This document shows positions 9,079-17,114 of a stretch of DNA of 34,407 bases, piece after piece; within the stretch, counting starts at the first letter, position 1; each line of letters starts with the position of its first letter. This DNA is from Gammaproteobacteria bacterium (GTDB lineage: Bacteria > Pseudomonadota > Gammaproteobacteria > Steroidobacterales > Steroidobacteraceae), in the NCBI GenBank assembly GCA_015655465.1, contig JAATEY010000186.1, positions 1 to 34,407 of the forward strand, in the 5' to 3' direction. Position numbers and translations under genes: made by a program. The notes beneath the pieces were generated by a model. The model had not been told where the DNA came from and made no database searches. It worked only from the letters and a program-made list of their open reading frames with translations.

Positions 9079-9654
9079 ATGAATCCGCTGAACTCTGTCG
9101 CAGGCGCCATCACGGTTGGCGTGATTCTTGCCATCCTCCTGTTCGTGGGTATCCAGCCCACGCAATTCTTCGACCTGAGCCTTGCGCGCTGGTTGCACAT
9201 CCTTGCCGGCATCATGTGGATCGGCCTGCTCTACTACTTCAATGTGGTGCAGATTCCCGGCCTTGCTGCGGCAGCAGCCGACAAGGGCGGCCCCGGCGGC
9301 GCTGGAGTCAGCAAGTACATCGCACCGCGCGCGCTGCTGTGGTTTCGCTGGGCTGCACTTGCCACGTGGCTGACGGGTGCCTGGATCCTGGGGCCCAACC
9401 TCGTCAAGGCCTTCACGTTCGATGTGAACTTCAGGATCATCGGCATCGGCGCCTGGCTCGGCACCATCATGTTGTTCAATGTCTGGGTGCTGATCTGGCC
9501 GAACCAGAAGAAGGTGCTGGGCATCGTTGCGGCCACTGACGCAGAGAAGGCCGCGTCGCGCAAGATTGCCACCCTGGCTTCGCGCACGAACTTCGTGCTG
9601 TCGATCCCGATGCTGGCCTGCATGGCTGGTCAATCCCACGGACTGCCGTTCTGA
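9079..9654 (+). CDS. Small membrane protein of the PuuD / Urate_ox_N type
   Basis: An integral membrane protein of 191 residues with about four predicted helices: roughly 8-27, 38-60, 88-112 and 118-140, with a further hydrophobic stretch near the C-terminus. The motif WLHILAGIMWIGLLYYFNVV strongly resembles the membrane domain of PuuD, the membrane urate hydroxylase (Urate_ox_N/DUF989). Full PuuD is about 400 residues with a C-terminal cytochrome c; here that part and several helices are absent, so urate oxidation cannot be assumed. The ATG at 9079 has a good GGGGAG ribosome site ten bases upstream. Its stop lies inside a CTGA that may also start nadC. No purine catabolism genes are nearby. 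Confidence 0.8.
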   Translation: MNPLNSVAGAITVGVILAILLFVGIQPTQFFDLSLARWLHILAGIMWIGLLYYFNVVQIPGLAAAAADKGGPGGAGVSKYIAPRALLWFRWAALATWLTGAWILGPNLVKAFTFDVNFRIIGIGAWLGTIMLFNVWVLIWPNQKKVLGIVAATDAEKAASRKIATLASRTNFVLSIPMLACMAGQSHGLPF

Positions 9655-10505
9655 CATCACGTAATGCGGGCGGCGAACTGCCGCCCGATATTCCGGCACA
9701 GGTCGCACGCGCGCTGTCCGAAGACATCGGCACTGGCGATGTCACGGCCGCGCTTGTTCCTGCCGAGGCCCACGCCCAGGCCACGCTCATCACCCGCGAA
9801 CCGATGGTGCTCTGTGGCATCGCCTGGGTCGACGAGACCTTCCGGCAGCTCGATCCATCCATCGTCGTTGCATGGCGGGCGCAGGATGGCGCCACCATGA
9901 CGGCCAACAGCGTGCTGTGCGAAATCAGCGGACCTGCACGCGCCATCCTGACTGGCGAGCGCTGCGCCCTGAATTTCCTGCAGACGCTTTCAGGCACTGC
10001 CACCACTACCAGCCAGTACGTGGCTGCGGTCGCCGGCACGGCCTGCCTCATCCTCGACACGCGCAAGACCATCCCGGGGCTGCGCCTGGCACAGAAATAC
10101 GCCGTGCGCTGTGGTGGTGGCCGCAATCACCGCCTGGGTCTCCACGACATGCTGCTGGTGAAGGAAAACCACATCATCGCGGCAGGTTCGATCAAGGCGG
10201 CGATCTCCTCGGCCCGGGCGAACAGCCCGGGGATCCCGGTGGAGATCGAAGTGGAATCCCTGGCGGAGTTCCGGGAGGCGCTGGCGGCGGCACCCGACGT
10301 CATCATGCTCGATGAATTCAGCCACGCGGATATGCGCACGGCCGTGGCGGAACGCAACGCCGCGGCCAGCGCAGTCCGCATCGAGGCTTCCGGCGGACTC
10401 GACCTCGACAGCATCCGCGCCGTCGCCGAGGCCGGCATCGACTACATCTCGATCGGGTCGCTGACCAAGCACCTGCGCGCAATCGACCTGTCGCTGCGCT
10501 TCTGA
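9651..10505 (+). CDS. nadC: Nicotinate-nucleotide pyrophosphorylase (quinolinate phosphoribosyltransferase)
   Basis: The cytoplasmic NAD-biosynthesis enzyme that converts quinolinate and PRPP to nicotinate mononucleotide. Family landmarks follow in order: VARALSEDIGTGDVTAALVP, GPARAILTGERCALNFLQTL, LDTRKTIPGLRLAQKYAV, GGGRNHRLGLHDMLLVKENH, VEIEVESLAEF and IDYISIGSLTKHL. The homologous reading frame begins well before the first in-frame ATG (9804). No ATG, GTG or TTG is available between about 9603 and 9804. The likely start is therefore CTG at 9651, overlapping the preceding stop as CTGA and giving 284 residues, normal for NadC. Another CTG at 9675 is possible. Starting at 9804 would remove conserved N-terminal sequence. 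No nadA or nadB is in the window. Confidence 0.93.
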   Translation: MTSRNAGGELPPDIPAQVARALSEDIGTGDVTAALVPAEAHAQATLITREPMVLCGIAWVDETFRQLDPSIVVAWRAQDGATMTANSVLCEISGPARAILTGERCALNFLQTLSGTATTTSQYVAAVAGTACLILDTRKTIPGLRLAQKYAVRCGGGRNHRLGLHDMLLVKENHIIAAGSIKAAISSARANSPGIPVEIEVESLAEFREALAAAPDVIMLDEFSHADMRTAVAERNAAASAVRIEASGGLDLDSIRAVAEAGIDYISIGSLTKHLRAIDLSLRF

Positions 10506-10511
10506 ATCAGT

Positions 10512-13202
10512 TCAGGGCTGGGTATCCGACGGGTGCGGCGTCTTGTTGAGCCGGCTCGGCTGCGCGATGCCGTAGCCCTGCGCGTAGTCCACACCCAGGC
10601 TCGCCAGCGTGCGGATGATCTCCGCGTTCTCCGCAAATTCCGCGATCACGAGCTTGCCGGTCAGATGGCCGATCTCGTTGATCGACCGCACCATCTCGCG
10701 ATCGATCGGGTCGGTGAGGATGCCCCGCACGAAGCTGCCATCGATCTTCAGGTAATCGACCGGGAAGTGTTTGAGGTAACCGAACGACGACAGGCCGGTG
10801 CCGAAATCATCCAGCGAGAACTTGCAGCCGAGCTCCTTCAGCGACTTGATGAAACGATTGGCCTGCGAGAAGCTGGCCACGGCCGAGGTTTCCGTGATCT
10901 CGAAGCAGATCTTCGACGCATCCAGGCCGCTCTTCTGGAACTGTTCGATGACGAAGGGCAGGAACTTGTCGTCGCCCAGGCTCTGGCCGGAAAGATTGAT
11001 GGCGCACATCAGCAGCCGCTCGCGCTCGTCGGCCTCCGAAACCAGCCAGCGCAGCGTGTTCTCGAGCACCCAGCGATCGATGGCGGGCATGATGTTGTAG
11101 CGCTCGGCAGCGGCAATGAAATGTTCGGGCGAAACGATCTTGCCGGCTTCGTCGCGCATGCGCACCAGGATCTCGTAGTGTTCGCCGTCTTCCTTGGTCT
11201 GCAGCGGCACGATGGGCATGCGATACAGCTCGAACCGGCCTTCGTCCAGCGCCGCACTGATGCGCGCCGCCCACTGGGTTTCGCGCCGGCGGCGCATGAG
11301 CTCGATATCGTTTTCGGCGAAGCTGTGCACGCGGTTGCGGCCCTGCTCCTTGGCCGCGGCGCAGGCACCCTCCGCGGCGGAAAGAATCGAAGCGACGTCC
11401 TCGTTGTCGGCCGTGATCGGCACCACGCCAACGCTGGCGCTGAGCTTGAACACACGGTCGTCCCACTCGAAGCGGAAGTTCTTCACCGCTTCGCGCATCA
11501 CCTCGGCGGTGCGCAAGGCATCCTCCAGCGTACAGCTTTCCAGCAGCACGCCGTACTCGTCGCCGCCAAGACGCGACAAGGTGTCGCGCCACCGGACCTT
11601 GGACTTCAGCAGCGCGCCGACATGCCCCAGCAAGGTGTCGCCGGCCGAGTGCCCGCAGGAATCGTTGATCATCTTGAACTGGTCGAGATCCAGGTGACAC
11701 AGCGCATAGGACCCTTCCAGCGCGCGGGCGCTCTTCAGGCAGCGCTCGATGCGGCTCTCGAACTCGCGCCGGTTCACCAGGCCCGTGAGCGGATCGTGGC
11801 TGGCGTGGTATGACAGCTTGCGGTTCAGCTCCCGGCTCTCGCTGACATCATGGAACACCAGCACCGCGCCGCAGACCTTGCCCTGCCCGTCGCGGATCGG
11901 CGCGGCAGTGCTTTCCACGTACAGCTCGTTGCCATCGCGGCGGATCATCAGCACCGGCCGCGTCGCCTTGATCGGCCGCACGCGCCGGATCGAACCGGTG
12001 AGCGGATTTTCCAGTGGCTCGCAGGTTTCCTCATGGAAGGCGCGGAACACTTCGTCCACGTTGCGCCCCATGGCATCTTCCAGGCGCCAGCCAGTGAGAT
12101 TCTCCGCCACCGGGTTGATGTAGTCGATGATGGAATCCGCGTCGGTGGTGATGACACCATCGCCGATCGCCTGCAGGGTGATCTGCGCGCTTTCCTTTTC
12201 GCGGAACAGCGCCTCTTCGTAGAGCTTGCGCTCGGTGATGTCCAGTTCGACGCCGATCAGGCGCTGCAGCCGGCCGGCCACGTCGATCCGGCCCTTCGCA
12301 CGACTGATGACCCAGCGGTAATCCCCGTTGCAGTGGCGCATGCGATGCGTGCTCTCGAACAGCGGCAGCGCGCCCGACACATGCTTGAACATCGCATCCT
12401 GCACCCGCGACAGATCATCCGGATGCACCATGCCGCGCCAGTCGACGATGTCGTCGGGGCCGAGATGGCCGTAACCCATCATCGCCTTCCAGCGCTGCGA
12501 CACATACAGCCGGTTGTTGTCGAAATTGAAGTCCCAGAGCCCTTCGTTGGAAGCGGCATCGATCAGCGCGTTGCGCTCGGTGAGCTCGGCGAGCTGCGCG
12601 GTCATCGCCATGCGCTCCAGGCCCGAGGCGAGACTGGTGCCGATCAATTTCAGCAGCAGCTGGTAATTCACATCCCAGGGGCCGCGGCCCTGGACCCGTC
12701 CGATTGCCAGCACGCCCGCAGGACGCTGCTGCATATGCAGGGCAACCAGCAGCAGGGAACTGAAACCCAGGGCAGCGAGCTTTGCGGCTTCTGCCGGATC
12801 TTCGCGCCCCGGCTGGGCGGTATCGCGGTACTCGGTCAGGCGCAGGTGATCGAAACGGGACAGCAGGAACGGAAACTGGGCGAGCTCAGCGCCCTTGAGG
12901 GCTGCCGGGTCGGCGACCACAGCCTCGCCACGCGCCAGGCTGGTGCTTGCAAAGCGCTCTCCCGGCTCATCCAGCAGGGCGACAAAGGCCAGATCGGCGC
13001 CGGTGGCGCGTCGCAGGGTCTCGAGGGTGGTCGCAATGACCGTATCGGAGGTGCGCTCCGTCAGATTCTGCAGATCAACCGCAGCCTTGGTGCATTCCAC
13101 GTCCAGCCCCAGGCCCGCGCCCTTGCGCGACAACCAGAACGGACTTTGGAACACGTCCGAGGCGCCGGTGTCGATTGGCAGAACCTGGCGGGTTGAGGAC
13201 AT
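10512..13202 (-). CDS. GAF-PAS-PAS-GGDEF-EAL cyclic-di-GMP signalling protein
   Basis: A cytoplasmic protein of 896 residues with no obvious membrane segment. It has a GAF-like domain (about 25-175), two PAS domains (about 200-325 and 335-455; the second starts with AQITLQAIGDGVITTD), a GGDEF domain (about 460-620) and an EAL domain (about 640-885). The cyclase motif is GGDEY at 546-550, with a product-inhibition RxxD site (RWRD) five residues before it. The EAL domain reads EILVRM at 677, INLSGQSL, FEITETSA, SLDDFGTGLSSFGYLK and AEF. EIL and AEF replace the textbook EAL and AEG, but this pattern is usual in the MorA-like bifunctional subfamily, so both activities are possible. I chose ATG 13202 over an upstream in-frame GTG at 13280 because AGGGAA lies just upstream. 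It ends 6 bases from the convergent nadC. Confidence 0.93.
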   Translation of the reverse strand: MSSTRQVLPIDTGASDVFQSPFWLSRKGAGLGLDVECTKAAVDLQNLTERTSDTVIATTLETLRRATGADLAFVALLDEPGERFASTSLARGEAVVADPAALKGAELAQFPFLLSRFDHLRLTEYRDTAQPGREDPAEAAKLAALGFSSLLLVALHMQQRPAGVLAIGRVQGRGPWDVNYQLLLKLIGTSLASGLERMAMTAQLAELTERNALIDAASNEGLWDFNFDNNRLYVSQRWKAMMGYGHLGPDDIVDWRGMVHPDDLSRVQDAMFKHVSGALPLFESTHRMRHCNGDYRWVISRAKGRIDVAGRLQRLIGVELDITERKLYEEALFREKESAQITLQAIGDGVITTDADSIIDYINPVAENLTGWRLEDAMGRNVDEVFRAFHEETCEPLENPLTGSIRRVRPIKATRPVLMIRRDGNELYVESTAAPIRDGQGKVCGAVLVFHDVSESRELNRKLSYHASHDPLTGLVNRREFESRIERCLKSARALEGSYALCHLDLDQFKMINDSCGHSAGDTLLGHVGALLKSKVRWRDTLSRLGGDEYGVLLESCTLEDALRTAEVMREAVKNFRFEWDDRVFKLSASVGVVPITADNEDVASILSAAEGACAAAKEQGRNRVHSFAENDIELMRRRRETQWAARISAALDEGRFELYRMPIVPLQTKEDGEHYEILVRMRDEAGKIVSPEHFIAAAERYNIMPAIDRWVLENTLRWLVSEADERERLLMCAINLSGQSLGDDKFLPFVIEQFQKSGLDASKICFEITETSAVASFSQANRFIKSLKELGCKFSLDDFGTGLSSFGYLKHFPVDYLKIDGSFVRGILTDPIDREMVRSINEIGHLTGKLVIAEFAENAEIIRTLASLGVDYAQGYGIAQPSRLNKTPHPSDTQP

Positions 13203-13356
13203 TTCCCGATACTTTCCCTGAATTGCGGCCAGTGTGGCCGAAGTCGCAAGCAGCTCGCCACGACCTGCCACACAGTTCACTTACGGGATGATTTTGTCAT
13301 ATCGCATAAGGAAAGCGATACAAGTTGTTGCCGGGAATAAGATTTATGTCTAATAC
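13203..13356 (-). promoter_or_regulatory. Promoter region of the GGDEF-EAL gene
   Basis: This 154-base non-coding stretch is markedly AT-richer than its surroundings. On the minus strand TTGTAT (13323 to 13318) and TATGAC (13301 to 13296) form a -35/-10 pair with a 16-base spacer. An inverted repeat TATCGC (13300-13305) and GCGATA (13315-13320) lies between and over them, possibly a regulator site. The leader to the ATG at 13202 would be about 87 bases. Confidence 0.4.
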
Positions 13357-14310
13357 CTAAGGCGCAACCACCCGGTCGGAAGTCATGCGTTCGATGATAT
13401 AGCGCGGCCGGCGCTTCACCTCCGCATAGATCTTGGCGACGTATTCGCCCACCAGGCCCAGCGACAGCAGCTGCACGCCGCCCAGTGCGTAGATAGGCAG
13501 CGTGGTGGATGCCCAGCCAGGGGCGGCATGGTCGGTAAACAGCTTCACACCCAGCACCCACACGGATACCCCCATGGAGAGCAGGAACAGCAGGGCACCG
13601 GTGGCCGCAATCACGCGCAGCGGCACGGCGCTGAAAGATGTGATGCCATCGATGCCGAGACCGAGCATGCGGGCCAGCGAATACTTGGTCGTTCCTGCCA
13701 GGCGCAGCTGCCGGTCGTAAAGCACCCGCGTGGTCCGGAAACCCAGCTGCGGAATCAGGCCACGCAGGAACAGGTTGGTCTCGGGATACTCCGCCAGTGC
13801 CCGCAACGCAGCCCGCCCCAGCAGGCGGAAGTCGGCATGGTCGGGCACCATGTCCACACCCAGCACACGCAGCAGCGCGTAGTAGCGACGGGCAGTCCAG
13901 CGCTTGAAGACCGTGTCCTTGACACGGCTGCGCCGCACACCGAACACCACCTCGAAGCCAGCCACATGGGCATCGATCATTTCCTCGACCACGGCGATGT
14001 CGTCCTGCAGGTCGGCATCCAGCGAGATGACCGCGTCGCCGTCCGCACTCATCAGGCCAGCCAGCAACGCATGCTGATGTCCGCGGTTGCGTGACAGCTT
14101 CACGCCAATGACGTTGGCATGCTGTCCGGCCAGCGTTTCGATCAGGTTCCAGGTGCTGTCACGGCTGCCGTCATCGACCAGCCACAGGTTGCTGTCCGGA
14201 GTGATCTTGCCCTTCGCCGCGAGTGCATCCAGCAGCTGCCGCACCTGGAGGACGCACTCGGCGAGTACGGCTTCCTCGTTGTAACAGGGGATGACGACGC
14301 TCAGCCGCAT
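13357..14310 (-). CDS. GT2 polyprenyl-phosphate glycosyltransferase (GtrB/ArnC/DPM1-like)
   Basis: An inner-membrane glycosyltransferase of 317 residues expected to move a sugar from a nucleotide donor onto undecaprenyl phosphate on the cytoplasmic side. The GT-A fold starts with SVVIPCYNEEAV, then VDDGS (45-49), RNRGHQHALLAGL and the metal/nucleotide motif DADLQDD (98-104). The QLRLAGTTKYSLARML motif and two C-terminal helices (about 235-255 and 265-290) are typical of GtrB and ArnC. The stop of the GtrA-like gene lies one base before this ATG, so they are co-translated. With GtrA and the ArnT-like GT this makes a three-part polyprenyl-linked sugar transfer system. Sugar identity is unknown. 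Confidence 0.92.
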   Translation of the reverse strand: MRLSVVIPCYNEEAVLAECVLQVRQLLDALAAKGKITPDSNLWLVDDGSRDSTWNLIETLAGQHANVIGVKLSRNRGHQHALLAGLMSADGDAVISLDADLQDDIAVVEEMIDAHVAGFEVVFGVRRSRVKDTVFKRWTARRYYALLRVLGVDMVPDHADFRLLGRAALRALAEYPETNLFLRGLIPQLGFRTTRVLYDRQLRLAGTTKYSLARMLGLGIDGITSFSAVPLRVIAATGALLFLLSMGVSVWVLGVKLFTDHAAPGWASTTLPIYALGGVQLLSLGLVGEYVAKIYAEVKRRPRYIIERMTSDRVVAP

Positions 14311-14311
14311 T

Positions 14312-14707
14312 TCAGGTGCTCCGCGAAAAGGTCCAGTAGCGATGGGCGCAGAAGTTCCACAGCAGGTTGCCCGCGGTCGCGACCAGCTGCGCCAGCACGT
14401 AATGCCACTGAAGATAGCCCTGCAGCAGCTGCATGAACAGTGCATTGAGGGTGAGGCCAGTGGCCAGTACCACCACGAACTTCCATACCAGCCTTGCATG
14501 GGGTGCGCTGCTGGCATAGGTGTAGCGACGATTCAGCAGATAGTTTGCCGCCGCGCTCACCAGGTATCCCAGCGTCGATGCAATCACTGCGCCCAGACCC
14601 AGCCACTCGACGCCGATTGCCAGCAGCAGGTACTGGATGCCGGTGCACAGCGCACCCACCAGCGCGAACCGCATGAACTGCGATATCCATCCGTCCGGGG
14701 TGTTCAA
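14312..14707 (-). CDS. GtrA-family membrane protein (putative polyprenyl-sugar flippase)
   Basis: A 131-residue membrane protein with four predicted helices: about 12-30, 38-57, 72-92 and 101-121. GtrA landmarks are FMRFALVGALCTGIQYLLL near the start, YLVSAAANYLLNRRYTY in the middle and NLLWNFCAHRYWTF at the end. Family members are proposed to flip polyprenyl-phosphate sugars across the inner membrane. The longest start is a TTG at 14707 that overlaps the stop of the ArnT-like gene as TTGA; an ATG at 14674 gives a slightly shorter protein and cannot be excluded. It lies between an ArnT-like and a GtrB-like gene, as expected for this system. Confidence 0.9.
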   Translation of the reverse strand: MNTPDGWISQFMRFALVGALCTGIQYLLLAIGVEWLGLGAVIASTLGYLVSAAANYLLNRRYTYASSAPHARLVWKFVVVLATGLTLNALFMQLLQGYLQWHYVLAQLVATAGNLLWNFCAHRYWTFSRST

Positions 14708-16392
14708 GGTGAATAGGTGAAGTTGTAGTGGGCATTGCCGCGCGCGGCGCAGGCGGCGTCGGGAGCCCCGGACACCAGGAACCAGTTGCCGCGACTGGAC
14801 TCGCCCACCAGTTGCATCTGCGCGGCATCCTTGAAGCAGGGCTGCAGCATCTGTTCCTGGACCAGCAGTTGCCGGGTTGGATCAGCCGCAAGCCAGGCTG
14901 CGGCGTCGTAGGTCTCCGCGTCCCCTTCGCGAAAGCGCCGATGCCCGAAATTCACGCTGGGACGCCGCAGCTGCCACAGGAAGTGTTCGTGATAGGCCAG
15001 CAACCCGAGCTCGCGCCCGGGCGCCGCCAGGGCTTCGAGGCGCGCAATGAAGTCAGCGGCGGATCGCACCCCGTCCATCTGCGGAAATACCCACAGGCCG
15101 AGCACCAGCCACGCCATGGTCAGTGTCGACAGCAGCGCCATGTGTACCCGAGACCGACGAAACAGCACCACCGACACGATCGCGGCAGCAGCGATCGCTG
15201 CCAGCGGAGTGAAGCTTGCCACACCACCCTTTGCAAGCAACCGCGCACCCTGCGCGGCGTCGCCAAGCGTCAGCCACAGGTAGCCCACCGCGCAAAGCAT
15301 TGCGATCAGCCCGACGAAACCCAGCAGCGTGCGTTGCACGCCTCGCTGCCGCAGCAGCTCCGGCAGCAGGTAACCTGCGGCCAGCGCCAGCATGGGCAAC
15401 GCCGACAGGATGTACACATCGCGTTTGCCGCCACTCGCGGTAAAGAACACTACATAAAGCACGGCGAATCCCAGCGGCAGCAGCACGCGCGCATCCCGGG
15501 CGCGCAGCGCAGCGCGCCAGCGCGGGATCAGCCATGGCAGCAGCAGCACCAGCGGCAACCAGGCGGTGGCCATGACCTGGAGGTAGTACCAGACCGGGCG
15601 ATAGTGGTGCCAGGGTTCCACATAGCGCCGGAAGGTCTGCACGAATACCAGTTCGTGGAAGTAGTCGCGGATGCCGGCATCATGTCGTGCGCCCAGCCAC
15701 ACCGGCAGCAGCCAGGCAGCGATCACCACCGCGCAGGCAAGGCCTGCGAGCAGCCACAGCGGCCATGGGCGCTGCCATTTCACACCCGGCCAGCCACGCC
15801 AGACGGCATACAGCCAGGGCGCGAGCACCATGAAGGAAAAGAAGCCCACCACCTTGGTCAGGGCGCCCAGCCCCGCCGCAAAACCTGCGGCCACGGCCCA
15901 GCGCCAGCCACCGCCCAGCAGCAGCTGGCGCAGCAGGCAGTACAGCGACAGCACCGTGAAGAACATCAGCAGCGCATCCTGCTGCCCGCGGCGCGACTGC
16001 AGCGTGAACTGCACGGTGAACAGCAGCAGCAATGCCGCATGCAGGCCCGCCTCGCGGGTCCACAGCCGGCACCCCAGATCGTAGATCAGCAGCAGCGTTC
16101 CAAGCCCCGCCAGCAACGATGGCAGCAGGAATCCGGCCTTCTGCGAACCGGTCAGCCAGTAGCCCGCTGCCTGCATCCAGAACAGCAGTGGCGGCTTGTC
16201 CTGGAAATAATCGCCGCCAACCATCGGGATCAGCCAGTGGCCGGTGGCCAGCATGTCGCGGGCGATCAGCGCATACACCGGCTCATCGGCCGGCCACGGA
16301 TTGCGCAGCCCGAGTCCCGCGCCGATGACCAGCAGGCCCAGCCCTGTCAGCAGCAGCAGATCGCGCATCCGCGCCGGCGGGTCGCCGTTCAT
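14704..16392 (-). CDS. ArnT-like integral membrane glycosyltransferase (GT83/PMT family)
   Basis: A polytopic inner-membrane GT-C glycosyltransferase of 562 residues, acting on the periplasmic face with a polyprenyl-phosphate sugar donor. The first loop contains ADEPVYALIARDM with catalytic-type Asp36/Glu37, followed by DKPPLLFW (65-72), both hallmarks of ArnT/PMT_2 proteins. Roughly ten or more hydrophobic segments follow, then a C-terminal soluble part of about 120 residues. It probably transfers the sugar made and flipped by the GT2 and GtrA neighbours to lipid A or another envelope acceptor. The ATG at 16392 overlaps the stop of the upstream DUF374 gene as ATGA. The frame stays open antisense through the P450 and ligase genes, but nothing in that extension looks like a protein. 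Confidence 0.92.
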   Translation of the reverse strand: MNGDPPARMRDLLLLTGLGLLVIGAGLGLRNPWPADEPVYALIARDMLATGHWLIPMVGGDYFQDKPPLLFWMQAAGYWLTGSQKAGFLLPSLLAGLGTLLLIYDLGCRLWTREAGLHAALLLLFTVQFTLQSRRGQQDALLMFFTVLSLYCLLRQLLLGGGWRWAVAAGFAAGLGALTKVVGFFSFMVLAPWLYAVWRGWPGVKWQRPWPLWLLAGLACAVVIAAWLLPVWLGARHDAGIRDYFHELVFVQTFRRYVEPWHHYRPVWYYLQVMATAWLPLVLLLPWLIPRWRAALRARDARVLLPLGFAVLYVVFFTASGGKRDVYILSALPMLALAAGYLLPELLRQRGVQRTLLGFVGLIAMLCAVGYLWLTLGDAAQGARLLAKGGVASFTPLAAIAAAAIVSVVLFRRSRVHMALLSTLTMAWLVLGLWVFPQMDGVRSAADFIARLEALAAPGRELGLLAYHEHFLWQLRRPSVNFGHRRFREGDAETYDAAAWLAADPTRQLLVQEQMLQPCFKDAAQMQLVGESSRGNWFLVSGAPDAACAARGNAHYNFTYSP

Positions 16393-17114
16393 CGCAACGC
16401 CTCTCGCGCCAGCTGGAACTGGCGATGCAGTTCCTGCTCCATGCGTCGCTGCAGATCCTGCACCACCGCGACATCGGCCAGTGCCGCTTCCTTGTCGATG
16501 TATACCGGCGCACCGATGGCAATGGCAATGCGGCTGAACGGCCGCGGCAGCACGAATCTGTCCCAGCCGAAGAACCAGGCGCGCGACGCCGCATAAGCCA
16601 TGGGCAGCAGTGGCCGTCCCGAAAGCTGCGCCAGCATCAGCGCACCGGGCTTGAAGCGAAAGCGCGGCCCGGTGGGACCATCGGGAGTGATCACGGGTGA
16701 AACGCTGTCGTGCACGAGCAACTGGTAATAGTCGCGCAGCGCACGCGCGCCGGTGCGGGTCGAGGAACCGCGGATGACGCGCGCACCGAGGCGTGCGGCG
16801 ATCCTGGCCGGAATTTCTCCGTCCACGGACGGACTGACCAGAAAGCCGAGCCGCAGGCCGCGCTGCATCTGCAGCAGCAGATAACGCGCGCAGAACAGCT
16901 CGTGCTGATGCCAGTAACACGGCAGCAGCGACGGTGCCCGGGCCAGTGCCGCATCGAGATGCCCGGCTCCGGATATGCGCACGATGCGACAGCTGCTCCA
17001 CCAGGCGCGCAGCACACCGAGCCCCAGCGGGGCCAGCAGCGCGTAAATCAGGCGCCGCAGCGGCGTCAGGCGGCGCTTTGAGACCCTCTCTTCGGGTAGA
17101 ATTTCCGGCTTCAT
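16389..17114 (-). CDS. DUF374-type lysophospholipid acyltransferase family protein
   Basis: A membrane-associated acyltransferase-like protein of 241 residues. After an N-terminal hydrophobic stretch (about 22-40) come WHQHELF (His69-His71-Glu72, the likely catalytic block), SPSVDGE, GARVIRGSSTR and the diagnostic TPDGPTGPRFRFKPG around 143-157. DUF374 proteins are usually found with lipopolysaccharide genes and probably acylate a lipid A or related lipid. It is the first gene of the four-gene operon and overlaps the ArnT-like gene by 4 bases. The ATG at 17114 shares two bases with the divergent P450 start; the frame is open upstream to 17201, but only inside the P450 gene. An AGGAG lies 13 bases before this ATG. 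Confidence 0.87.
   Translation of the reverse strand: MKPEILPEERVSKRRLTPLRRLIYALLAPLGLGVLRAWWSSCRIVRISGAGHLDAALARAPSLLPCYWHQHELFCARYLLLQMQRGLRLGFLVSPSVDGEIPARIAARLGARVIRGSSTRTGARALRDYYQLLVHDSVSPVITPDGPTGPRFRFKPGALMLAQLSGRPLLPMAYAASRAWFFGWDRFVLPRPFSRIAIAIGAPVYIDKEAALADVAVVQDLQRRMEQELHRQFQLAREALR
17097..17102 (+). promoter_or_regulatory. -10-like TAGAAT inside the DUF374 coding region, likely P450 promoter
   Basis: TAGAAT matches the -10 consensus at five of six positions and sits eleven bases before the P450 ATG at 17113. No clear -35 is visible. Transcription would start around 17109, almost at the ATG, so the message may be nearly leaderless; this fits the absence of any Shine-Dalgarno sequence before the P450. 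Confidence 0.4.

Noticed and set aside
11150-11190. EIL in place of EAL as a sign of a dead phosphodiesterase
   Set aside because: EIL/EVL together with AEF is, as far as I recall, common in active MorA-like GGDEF-EAL proteins, and the other catalytic residues are present.
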